A stretch of DNA of 37,271 bases from an uncultured Clostridia bacterium (GTDB taxonomy: Bacteria; Bacillota; Clostridia; Oscillospirales; Acutalibacteraceae). A program made the position numbers and the translations under genes. The first letter of the stretch is position 1. The number at the start of each line of letters is the position of its first letter. This document shows, in pieces, positions 16,781 through 24,030 of this stretch. The notes beneath the pieces were generated by a model that was given only the letters and a program-made list of their open reading frames with translations, made no database searches and was not told the DNA's origin. The stretch is from positions 1 to 37,271 of the forward strand of contig CAMVLW010000014.1 in NCBI GenBank assembly GCA_947168445.1, given 5' to 3'.

Positions 16781-17104
16781 ATGAAATATAAAATCCGCAC
16801 AGTCAACAGCCGCCGCAAATTCCCCGAGGTTGTGTTTGAGGAGGAGCGTTACGCGCTGATTGGCGAAATGCTGCTCGCGGAGCGCGCCTTTTTGGCGCAG
16901 ATTCTCGAAACGCTTGACAGCGTGTTGAAGGACGCCGACAACGACAACGCCGCCTTTGCGGGCAATGCGTTTTCGCTGTTTGTAACAGGCGACTTCACCA
17001 AAATCACAAACGACATCAGCGGCAGCGAAACCGAAGCGCCCACCGCTGAACTGAAAAAACTGGTAAGGACGTATCAAAGACACTATGAAAGAATTCACCG
17101 TTGA
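16781..17104 (+). CDS. Small protein, candidate immunity partner of the EndoU lipoprotein
   Basis: 107 aa, soluble, no signal peptide or membrane segment, with roughly balanced charge. I do not recognise the family. The start (MKYKIRTVNSRRKFPEVVFEEER) looks like a two-strand beta hairpin followed by helices. ATG at 16781 has GGAG 10 nt upstream, 5 bp after the EndoU stop. The frame is open further upstream, but that part overlaps the EndoU gene. Its 3' end overlaps the kinase gene by 20 bp. Position directly behind a toxin-type nuclease domain is the only ground for the immunity proposal. A role with the kinase is the alternative. Confidence 0.6.
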   Translation: MKYKIRTVNSRRKFPEVVFEEERYALIGEMLLAERAFLAQILETLDSVLKDADNDNAAFAGNAFSLFVTGDFTKITNDISGSETEAPTAELKKLVRTYQRHYERIHR

Positions 17105-17819
17105 ATTTGCGGATACGGTTATCGGTATTCGCAGCAGCCGCGAGAATTTTTCGCAGTATTTCAAGTTATATCTGAGCGACAAAACGCCGCAGTTTTATGT
17201 TGAAGCAACCGCAGCCGAAATTGAAAAAATGAAAGCCAAACTCAAGAACCGTGCGGGTTTTGACGCTGTCAGTCCCGACAGGCAGGCGGAATTCACGGAG
17301 CTTTGCGTGGTGCATGAACTGATTGCGCGGAATATGCTTAACGACGGCGTGCTGCTCATTCACGGCTCGGCAATCGCAGACAGCAACGGCGCTTACCTGT
17401 TCATTGCGCCGAGCGGCACGGGAAAATCCACTCACACGGGACTCTGGCGAAAGGTGTACGGCAGCCAATATTATGTCATCAACGACGACAAGCCCATGCT
17501 GCGCCCGACAGAAAACGGTGTGATTATCTACGCTACGCCGTGGGGCTTCGCGGGCAAGCCCGCACGCGGCACGTCAGCACGGCTCAGGGCGATTATCTCA
17601 CTTGAGCGCGGCGAAGAAAACCGCATTTGGCAGGTTGACAAACGGTCGTTTTTCGCGGACGTGATAAAAGCCTCGCTGCGCGGAAACACACCGCAGGAGG
17701 CGGTGCAGATTCTGACAATGGAGAAAAAAATCCTTGAAAGCGTCGCCTGCTGCCGGATGACCTGCAACACCGACCCGCAAGCGGCGGTGCTTTCGCACGA
17801 TTTTTTAACTGCGTTATAA
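17085..17819 (+). CDS. HPr kinase-like P-loop protein (HprK/PEPCK fold)
   Basis: 244 aa, soluble. The HprK-type core is visible: LIHGSAI with His93, the P-loop APSGTGKST (about residues 108-116), INDDKPML (about 132-139) as the Walker B/acidic pair, and TPWGFAGK further on. It is shorter than true HprK and lacks that enzyme's N-terminal domain. Stand-alone kinases of this kind occur beside PqqD-like proteins in RiPP and related clusters, where some modify peptides. A pqqD-like gene follows at 18067, after a terminator and a new promoter. The start overlaps the preceding gene by 20 bp with no strong ribosome site, implying coupled translation. The substrate is unknown. Confidence 0.8.
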   Translation: MKEFTVEFADTVIGIRSSRENFSQYFKLYLSDKTPQFYVEATAAEIEKMKAKLKNRAGFDAVSPDRQAEFTELCVVHELIARNMLNDGVLLIHGSAIADSNGAYLFIAPSGTGKSTHTGLWRKVYGSQYYVINDDKPMLRPTENGVIIYATPWGFAGKPARGTSARLRAIISLERGEENRIWQVDKRSFFADVIKASLRGNTPQEAVQILTMEKKILESVACCRMTCNTDPQAAVLSHDFLTAL

Positions 17820-17831
17820 TGTAACCGAAAG

Positions 17832-17864
17832 CGGACAGAACCGGAATGATTCTGTCCGTTTTTT
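17832..17864 (+). terminator. Terminator after the HprK-like gene
   Basis: CGGACAGAA and TTCTGTCCG form a perfect 9-bp stem with a 9-nt loop, followed by six T. It separates the EndoU cassette from the polysaccharide operon. The rest of the gap to 18067 holds only the promoter at 17981-18008. Confidence 0.9.
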
Positions 17865-17980
17865 GCGTGCTTTTGCTCATTTTTGAAGCCAAAGGAACCC
17901 TCTCGAAGATTTGCACAAAAATATTTTCAGCCTGCCGCCCGATTTCTCCCAAAAAACTTGCTCTATAAAGAAAAAAAGAT

Positions 17981-18008
17981 TTGACTGTATTGTAAAACGT
18001 GCTATAAT
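17981..18008 (+). promoter_or_regulatory. Promoter of the pqqD-like/polysaccharide operon
   Basis: TTGACT (17981-17986) and a perfect TATAAT (18003-18008) are spaced 16 bp. No further terminator is obvious until 27302, so this may drive about 9 kb. Confidence 0.8.
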
Positions 18009-18066
18009 AGGATAGAATGAATTATTATGCGCAATTATGTCTTTTGCGCGTCAGAAAGGAAAAAAT

Positions 18067-18327
18067 ATGAAACTGAACGATAATTTTTTGACACAGGAAA
18101 TTGAAGACACCCAGGTGATGGTCGCAACCGGCGAAACCGCGTTCAGCGGCATTGTGCGCAGCAACCAGACCGCCGCCGAGATTATTGACCTGATGCGTGA
18201 GGAAACCACCCGCGACGAGGTGCTTGACAAAATGTGCGCCAAATACGACGCGCCCCGCGAAGTGATTGCCGAGGACGTCGATATGGTTATCGCTACGCTG
18301 CGCAAGGTCGGCGCGCTCGACGAATGA
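18067..18327 (+). CDS. PqqD-like protein (RiPP recognition element fold)
   Basis: 86 aa. It matches the PqqD pattern from end to end: an N-terminal beta section ending in GETAFSGIVRSNQTAAEIIDLM, a middle helix TTRDEVLDKMCAKYDAP, and the closing helix AEDVDMVIATLRKVGALDE. PqqD-family domains bind leader peptides of ribosomal peptide precursors and hand them to modifying enzymes. No precursor peptide, radical SAM enzyme or cyclase is seen here. ATG at 18067 follows AGAAAGGA. Its stop overlaps the next start (ATGA). First gene of the operon. Confidence 0.85.
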   Translation: MKLNDNFLTQEIEDTQVMVATGETAFSGIVRSNQTAAEIIDLMREETTRDEVLDKMCAKYDAPREVIAEDVDMVIATLRKVGALDE

Positions 18328-18773
18328 GCGAACACACCACGCTTGAAGACCTCTTAAAGCGCGACGGCGTGCTGGTTTACAAGACACGCGGCGTCAGCAT
18401 GCGTCCCATGCTGAAACAAAACCGCGATCTGGTCACCGTGCGCCCCGCAGCCGGACGGCTGAAAAAATACGACATTCCGCTCTACCGCCGCAGGGGAGGC
18501 AAATATGTGCTGCACCGCATTATCAAGGTGACGGACAGCGGGTATGTGATTCGCGGCGACAACACCTTTGTCAAGGAGCGCGACGTCACCGACAGCGACA
18601 TTATCGGTGTGCTGACAAACTTCCGCCGCAAAGGAAAGGACTATTCCGTGCAAAGCGCCGGGTTCAGGCTCTATTCCCGCGTTTGGAATCTTATCTATCC
18701 GCTGCGGTGGACGCTGCACAAGGCACGGCGGCTTGCCGGAAAAATCAAAAGAGCGATCAAAGGCGGCGCATAA
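18324..18773 (+). CDS. S24/S26-like peptidase (signal peptidase fold)
   Basis: 149 aa. Signal-peptidase-type motifs are present: GVSMRPML with candidate nucleophile Ser25, KYDIPLYRR, KYVLHRIIKV with His64 and VIRGDN (residues 76-80). His in place of the bacterial catalytic Lys recalls the Ser-His dyad of archaeal/ER-type signal peptidases. Unlike those, no N-terminal membrane anchor is visible; a mildly hydrophobic WNLIYPLRWTL segment lies near the basic C-terminus. The start overlaps the pqqD-like stop in an ATGA. It could process a peptide bound by the PqqD-like protein, which is an inference from position. Confidence 0.8.
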   Translation: MSEHTTLEDLLKRDGVLVYKTRGVSMRPMLKQNRDLVTVRPAAGRLKKYDIPLYRRRGGKYVLHRIIKVTDSGYVIRGDNTFVKERDVTDSDIIGVLTNFRRKGKDYSVQSAGFRLYSRVWNLIYPLRWTLHKARRLAGKIKRAIKGGA

Positions 18774-18774
18774 G

Positions 18775-19947
18775 ATGAACACAACCGAAACCTACTTATA
18801 CCTCACCGCCTGCGCGCTGAACGGAGAGCCTGCCTCGGCGGAGCAAGTGGATTTTGACGCGCTTTGGGCGCTGGCGCAGGGACACAACCTGACCGCTCTG
18901 ATTGCCAAGGCGCTGAAGGACACCGCCGCCTTTCGGAATACGGACGAAAAGGAGCGGCACCGCTGGACAAACGCGCTGAACAACAACATCAAAAAAACCA
19001 TGCTGTTTGACGCGGAGCGCAAAAGACTTCTCGCCTTTTTTGAAGCAAACGGCATTTGGTATCTGCCGCTCAAGGGCGCGGTCATTAACGGGCTGTATCC
19101 CTCCTACGGCACCCGCGAATTTGCCGACAATGATATTTTGATTGACGCCGCGCGCTGCGGCGACGCAAAAACATATCTTTTGCAGCACGGCTATGAGCTG
19201 CGCTCGGATGAATTCAACGCGGATGAATACTCCAAGCAGCCGTTCTATAATTTTGAGATTCACCGCACGCTCGCCAAAAAAACACCCGGCAGAGAAGCCC
19301 TCTACGATTATTACAAGGACGTCAAAAGCCGCCTGCTGCCGTCAAAGGGCGCCGGATACGGCTTCCGCTTTTCGGACGAGGACTTTTACATCTATTTTAT
19401 CTTTCACGCGTTTAAGCATTACGACAGCCGCGGCACCGGCTTTCGCACCGTTGCGGACGAATACGTTTTGCTCCGCAGCGACAGGCTGCGCCCGGATTTT
19501 TCGCGTGTTGAGCAGGTGCTGAAAACGCTGGGGCTGCTGGAATTTGAGCGCACGCTGCGCGGTCTTGCCGAAAAGCTCCTCTCCGAACCAAATCGGTTGG
19601 AGCAGCATTTGGAGCAGCTGACGCAGGACGAGCGCGACATGCTCCGGTTTATTCTTTCCTGCTCCACCTTCGGCAGCATGGACAACATGTTTCAAAAGGA
19701 ATTTGAGCGGTTGTCGGAAGGAAAAAGCCTTTCAAAGCGGCAATACTACTTAAAGCGGATTTTTCCGCCGATTTCAAGCTATCAATATACCCATCCCTTT
19801 GTTTACAGACACAAGCTTGTTTATCCGTTCTTTCTGGCTTACCGCCTTGCGGTCAACCCCATCAGGCACCGGCAATACCTAAAGGAAGAACGGAAAGCCA
19901 TTCGACGGCTTGAACAGCAATCAGAATCAGGCAACAAAGAAAACTGA
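18775..19947 (+). CDS. Putative nucleotidyltransferase, NTP_transf_5-like
   Basis: 390 aa, soluble. The central motif LKGAVINGLYPSYGTREFADNDILID fits the G-x-R-x3-D-x-D active-site layout of uncharacterised family 5 nucleotidyltransferases, which are common in polysaccharide and RiPP-like clusters. The rest is mainly helical and the C-terminus is basic. ATG at 18775 begins 1 bp after the preceding stop. What it nucleotidylates is unknown; a sugar phosphate, a protein or a peptide are all open. Placement between the peptidase and CpsC ties it to both the PqqD-like module and the polysaccharide genes. Confidence 0.78.
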   Translation: MNTTETYLYLTACALNGEPASAEQVDFDALWALAQGHNLTALIAKALKDTAAFRNTDEKERHRWTNALNNNIKKTMLFDAERKRLLAFFEANGIWYLPLKGAVINGLYPSYGTREFADNDILIDAARCGDAKTYLLQHGYELRSDEFNADEYSKQPFYNFEIHRTLAKKTPGREALYDYYKDVKSRLLPSKGAGYGFRFSDEDFYIYFIFHAFKHYDSRGTGFRTVADEYVLLRSDRLRPDFSRVEQVLKTLGLLEFERTLRGLAEKLLSEPNRLEQHLEQLTQDERDMLRFILSCSTFGSMDNMFQKEFERLSEGKSLSKRQYYLKRIFPPISSYQYTHPFVYRHKLVYPFFLAYRLAVNPIRHRQYLKEERKAIRRLEQQSESGNKEN

Positions 19948-19987
19948 TACTGTTTATAGAATGAATTATACAGCATAGGAGTTTAGC

Positions 19988-20794
19988 ATGGAAAAAGAAA
20001 TCAAAACCAACAAAAAACAGGAGACAGGCGTCCGCGAAATCGAAGTCAATCTCGCTCCGCTGCTCTCCGCCATTTTCAAAAAGCTGTGGCTGATTATCCT
20101 CGGCGCCATCATCGGTGCGCTGCTCTTTCAGGGCTTCACCCGCGTCTTTATCAAGCCGACCTATCTTTCCAGCTTCACCGCGTTCGTCAACAACAAGGTG
20201 CAGACCAATCAGGAATATGTCAATCCCGCCGACCTGCAGGCTTCAAAGGACTTGGTGCAGACCTATTCGAGAATCCTGACCAGCAACAACGTGCTGGAGG
20301 CTTCCGCGGAATTCATTAATCTGGACATTCCCTATGAAACGCTGAAAAGATACGTCACCACCGAGGTGGAAAGCAACACCCAGCTGATTAAGGTCAATGT
20401 CATTACCAACAGCGCAAGCACCTCCTACAAGCTGGCGCAGGCGATTGCAAACACAGCGCCCGCTCATATGGGACAGATTGTAGAGGGCAGCTCGATGAAG
20501 ATTGTTGACGCCCCCAACGCGCCGAAGGGCAAATTCGGCCCCAACTACTTTGCCGCCTCGCTGCTCGGCTTTTTGGCAGGAGCGGTGCTGATGCTGATTT
20601 ATGTTTTGGTACGCTATTTCCGCGACGACACCATCAAGGGTGAGGGCGATTTGGAAGGCAGATACAGCCTGCCTGTTATCGGCGTTATCCCCAACCTGAC
20701 CGAGACCAAAAACTACGCCTACGGTCATAACAGCTACTACGAATCCTATGAAAAAGCGCAAAAGGAAGCAAACAAAAAAGGGGGTAAAAAATAA
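19988..20794 (+). CDS. Wzz/CpsC-type polysaccharide co-polymerase
   Basis: Membrane protein of 268 aa that sets chain length and activates its cognate tyrosine kinase. Two transmembrane segments (about residues 34-50 and 190-210) flank an extracytoplasmic domain. The second is followed by a short cytoplasmic tail containing DTIKGEGDLEGRYSLPVIGVIPNL, the usual kinase-contact region of CpsC/CapA proteins. ATG at 19988 follows AGGAG. Its stop overlaps the kinase start (TAATG). Confidence 0.93.
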   Translation: MEKEIKTNKKQETGVREIEVNLAPLLSAIFKKLWLIILGAIIGALLFQGFTRVFIKPTYLSSFTAFVNNKVQTNQEYVNPADLQASKDLVQTYSRILTSNNVLEASAEFINLDIPYETLKRYVTTEVESNTQLIKVNVITNSASTSYKLAQAIANTAPAHMGQIVEGSSMKIVDAPNAPKGKFGPNYFAASLLGFLAGAVLMLIYVLVRYFRDDTIKGEGDLEGRYSLPVIGVIPNLTETKNYAYGHNSYYESYEKAQKEANKKGGKK

Positions 20795-21516
20795 TGTTCG
20801 GCAAGAAAAAAGAAAAAACCAACAAGGTGTTTAACGCGCAGAAAATGCTGCTCACCTCCGATTCCTCCTTTACCATGCAGGAATCCTTTAAAACCCTGAG
20901 AACCAACGTCACCTTCTCTCTGCCCGGCAAGAAAAACCGCTGCATCGGCATTGTCAGCGCCAACCGAGGCGAGGGCAAGAGCACCGTGGCGGTCAATCTG
21001 GCGATTTCGCTGGCACAGATTGACAAGAAGGTCTGCATTGTTGACTGCGACATGCGTATTCCCACCGTCGCCGCCAAGCTGGGCATGGAAAACCGTCCCG
21101 GTCTGAGCGACTATCTTGCGGACGAAGAAGGCTACAAGCGCCTTCCCGTCGTCAAAAACAACGACTTTAACATTGATGTGATTCCCGCGGGCACCATTCC
21201 GCCCGACCCCACCAAGCTGATTGAATCTCCCCAGATGGAGGAGCTGCTCACCGCGCTGAAAAACGTTTACGACTTTATCGTGGTGGACTTTCCGCCCGTT
21301 ACCGTTGTATCCGACTCGGCAATGCTCTCCTCTGTTATCGACGGCTATCTGATTGTCACCCTGCACGGCTCCACCGAAACCTCGCAGATGGACGAAACCA
21401 TCCGTCAGCTTAACTTTGCGAACGCGAATGTGCTGGGCTTTGTCTACAACAGCAAGCCCGCCTCCAGAAAGTCCTACAAGAAGAACTCGAAGTATTACTA
21501 TTACGAATACAGGTAA
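20794..21516 (+). CDS. CpsD-type tyrosine kinase (BY-kinase)
   Basis: Cytosolic autokinase of 240 aa that works with the CpsC-type protein to control polysaccharide assembly. Motifs: Walker A SANRGEGKS (about residues 55-63), Walker A' IVDCDMR (82-88), Walker B FIVVDFPP, and a C-terminal tyrosine cluster SKYYYYEYR that is the expected autophosphorylation site. FKTLRTN in the N-terminus is the usual oligomerisation motif. Kinase and co-polymerase are separate genes, as in Firmicutes. Confidence 0.94.
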   Translation: MFGKKKEKTNKVFNAQKMLLTSDSSFTMQESFKTLRTNVTFSLPGKKNRCIGIVSANRGEGKSTVAVNLAISLAQIDKKVCIVDCDMRIPTVAAKLGMENRPGLSDYLADEEGYKRLPVVKNNDFNIDVIPAGTIPPDPTKLIESPQMEELLTALKNVYDFIVVDFPPVTVVSDSAMLSSVIDGYLIVTLHGSTETSQMDETIRQLNFANANVLGFVYNSKPASRKSYKKNSKYYYYEYR

Positions 21517-21518
21517 AC

Positions 21519-21569
21519 CGCGTATTCCGGCGAAGGCTTTTTGTTTTTGAATACGCGAAACCGCCTTCG
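21519..21569 (+). other. Two interleaved inverted repeats, possible RNA pseudoknot
   Basis: Stem A pairs CGCGTATTC (21519-21527) with GAATACGCG (21549-21557). Stem B pairs CGAAGGC (21531-21537), inside the loop of A, with GCCTTCG (21563-21569), outside it. This is H-type pseudoknot topology, placed between the kinase stop and the GT4 start. There is no strong T-run, so it is not a plain terminator. Confidence 0.5.
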
Positions 21570-21596
21570 ATTATTTTCTCGGTAAGGAACGATTCA

Positions 21597-22673
21597 ATGG
21601 TTATTTTGCATATCGCGCACCTGGACAGTCTGCGCGCGAGCGGCGTAAACGCGGTGGTTCCGCAGCATGTGATTCACCAGCGGAATTACGCGGATACGGC
21701 GCTGTGGAATGTCGGCGAGGCATTGACGTTTGAGGGAGTGGAGCACCAGTTCTCCGTAAAATCCCTCGACGAGCTGCCACTGCCCTACCGTGCGCCCGAT
21801 ATTGCGGTATTTCATGAGTTATACCGCCCAAAATTTCTGCCCATTGCCAAGGCGCTGCGCCGCCGCGGGATTCCCTATGTGGTCGTGCCGCACGGCTCAC
21901 TGAACCGCAGAGCGCAGCAAAAGGGCAAAGTGAAGAAAACAGTAGCCAACGCACTGTTTTTTAAGCGGTTCTGCCAACAAGCGGCAGGCATGCAGTACCT
22001 TTCGCAAAACGAAATGGACGAGCGGATTTTCGGCGACAAGCCTTTTATTGCCACCAACGGCATTGATCCGCAGCCGATTGTCAAATCGTCCTTTCGCACA
22101 GACGCCCTGCGTTTTGTTTTTGTCGGCAGGCTTGAACCCCGCACCAAGGGGCTCGACCTTCTGACGCAGGCAATCGCCGCGGAAAAGGCGCTGCTGAAAA
22201 AGTACAACTGTCATTTTGATATTTACGGCCCCGATACCGACAACGGCGTATATTTGGGCGACAAATTGCAGCATTTGTTTGCTTCGGCAAACATCGAAAA
22301 GCTGGTGACGCTGCATCCGCCCGTATACGGAGAACAAAAAAAGCGCATTTTGCTTGACAGCGACGTATTTATTCAGACGTCGCGCAACGAGGGAATGCCC
22401 ATCAGCATTCTGGAAGCGCTCACCTACGGACTGCCGTGCTTGGTGACAAAGGGCACCTCGCTCGACAGCACGATTAACAGCTGCGGCGCAGGCTGGGGCA
22501 CCGAAACCGACGCCGCCGCAATTGCCGGCGCTCTCAGGCAGGCGGTTGCCGAGCGAAACAGCCTGCCGGAAAAATCACGCGGCGCTTTGCACTGTGCGGA
22601 TCAGTTCCGATGGGAAAAGGTTGCCGGGGACGCCGTGGCGCAATATAAAAAGCTGTGTCAAAAGGAGAGGTGA
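21597..22673 (+). CDS. GT4-type glycosyltransferase
   Basis: 358 aa, GT-B fold, cytosolic face of the membrane. The C-terminal Rossmann half has FVGRLEPRTKGLDLL and the retaining GT4 signature EGMPISILEAL. The N-terminal half contains ADIAV-type strands (YRAPDIAVFHELYRP) and VVPHGSLNRRAQ. It should add one sugar to a lipid-linked repeat unit. Donor and acceptor cannot be read from sequence. ATG at 21597 has AAGGAA at 7 nt. Confidence 0.9.
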   Translation: MVILHIAHLDSLRASGVNAVVPQHVIHQRNYADTALWNVGEALTFEGVEHQFSVKSLDELPLPYRAPDIAVFHELYRPKFLPIAKALRRRGIPYVVVPHGSLNRRAQQKGKVKKTVANALFFKRFCQQAAGMQYLSQNEMDERIFGDKPFIATNGIDPQPIVKSSFRTDALRFVFVGRLEPRTKGLDLLTQAIAAEKALLKKYNCHFDIYGPDTDNGVYLGDKLQHLFASANIEKLVTLHPPVYGEQKKRILLDSDVFIQTSRNEGMPISILEALTYGLPCLVTKGTSLDSTINSCGAGWGTETDAAAIAGALRQAVAERNSLPEKSRGALHCADQFRWEKVAGDAVAQYKKLCQKER

Positions 22674-22677
22674 GAAT

Positions 22678-24030
22678 TTGGTAAAGCTGAATTTAAATAA
22701 AATCGCCAGGTATTGCCTCATCGCCTTTTGGGTAATTATTGTCGTTGCAAAGCTTTTTCGAATAGCAGAAATCTATTATCCCGCTATTCTCATCGGTTTG
22801 ATGGGTCTGCTGATCGGCGACGATACCTACCGCGTCGGCTTTTGCCTGATGCTGGTGCCGAACATCCGCATCTTTGACGCGCTGGGCTTTACTTACGCGG
22901 TCAACGTCATGATGATTATGCCGCTGATAGCCAAAATCATCATGGACAGAAAGGTGAACACCACTGCTTTGGCGCATACGCTGATACTGATGACGCTGGA
23001 GCTCGCGCACATATTATACCAGCAAGCCTACCAAAATCTGCTGCCGAATATGGCAGCGCTGGTTCTGCTGTATTATGTGGAAAGCATTTTGCTTGACCGC
23101 AATACAAAAATCAATTTTCCGGAGATTACGCGCAAGTTTGCCTTCGGCTCCATCTTTTCGGCAGTGCTGTTCTTTGTCATTAATTTCCGCGTGATAGATA
23201 TGCGGATTTATTTGCAGGGATACCGCTACACCGGCTACGCTTCGGAGCCGAACTACTATTCGCTGTACATTTGTTTGACGATTGCCATGATTTTTATTAT
23301 CAGGCAGCACAAGGTGCGCGATTATGTGTATATCGGCCTGCTGATGTTTATTGAAATGTTCACGCTGTCAAAGATGGCACTGCTGACGCTGCTGGTAATC
23401 ATATTTTTCGTCGCACTGAAAACCGTGCTGAACGGTTTTTCCTACCGCACACGGTTCCTTAAGCGCTTTTTGGTTATTCTCATCGGCGCGGGCATTGTTT
23501 TCAGCAAACAGATTATTGATTTGCTGAGCAATACCATTATACGTTTCCGTGAGCATAACGGTACGGCGATTGATTTGGACTCCATCACAACGCTGCGCTC
23601 CAGCCTGATGACTTTTTACTTTAACCAACTGATCAGCGATCCGTTTTTGATTCTGTTCGGCTACGGTCTGCAATATAACGAGGTCATCGGAAGGGGACTT
23701 TCGCATAACACCTTCCTCGACATCCTTCTTTCGTGGGGTATTCCGGGAATTCTGCTGTTTTTCTCCATTTTCTTCACGATAATCAGACGGCTGATCTCAA
23801 ATTGCCCGGAACGGATCGGCGTGGATCACTTCTTCCCGATGTTTATTCTCACTTTGACCTTCTTCGCGCTGAGCTGTCTGAGCGCGTCGATGTTCTGGTG
23901 GGTAATCCTTGCGGCGTTCCTGCCGCTGAAAGGAATTGTTTATGAAGGTCAAAACGCCGTTCTTGTCGGTGATAGTACCGGTATACAACGTCGAAAAATA
24001 CGTCTTAGAGTGCGTCGCGTCACTCACTGA
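22678..24030 (+). CDS. Wzy-like polysaccharide polymerase / O-antigen ligase family membrane protein
   Basis: 450 aa, about ten to twelve hydrophobic segments with a large extracytoplasmic loop (about residues 285-330), as in Wzy polymerases. The YTGYASEPNYYSLYICL segment and FGYGLQYNEVIGRGLSHNTFLDILLSWGIPG match the O-antigen polymerase pattern. The start is a TTG at 22678 after AAGGAGAGG; the frame upstream overlaps the GT4 gene and is not credible. The 3' end overlaps the next gene by 89 bp. The last 20 or so residues are arginine-rich and look like out-of-frame translation of the GT2 gene. Confidence 0.85.
   Translation: MVKLNLNKIARYCLIAFWVIIVVAKLFRIAEIYYPAILIGLMGLLIGDDTYRVGFCLMLVPNIRIFDALGFTYAVNVMMIMPLIAKIIMDRKVNTTALAHTLILMTLELAHILYQQAYQNLLPNMAALVLLYYVESILLDRNTKINFPEITRKFAFGSIFSAVLFFVINFRVIDMRIYLQGYRYTGYASEPNYYSLYICLTIAMIFIIRQHKVRDYVYIGLLMFIEMFTLSKMALLTLLVIIFFVALKTVLNGFSYRTRFLKRFLVILIGAGIVFSKQIIDLLSNTIIRFREHNGTAIDLDSITTLRSSLMTFYFNQLISDPFLILFGYGLQYNEVIGRGLSHNTFLDILLSWGIPGILLFFSIFFTIIRRLISNCPERIGVDHFFPMFILTLTFFALSCLSASMFWWVILAAFLPLKGIVYEGQNAVLVGDSTGIQRRKIRLRVRRVTH

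Noticed and set aside
17085..17819. True HPr kinase/phosphorylase
   Set aside because: It is too short and lacks the N-terminal HprK domain. The context is PqqD-like genes, not carbon control genes.
18017..18070. 17-codon ORF (MNYYAQLCLLRVRKEKI) before the pqqD-like gene, considered as a precursor peptide
   Set aside because: It starts almost at the transcription start without a ribosome site and has no leader-core design. Its stop overlaps the pqqD-like start, which is probably chance.
22522..22677. N-terminal extension of the polymerase
   Set aside because: It overlaps the GT4 gene out of frame. The TTG at 22678 has a strong Shine-Dalgarno.
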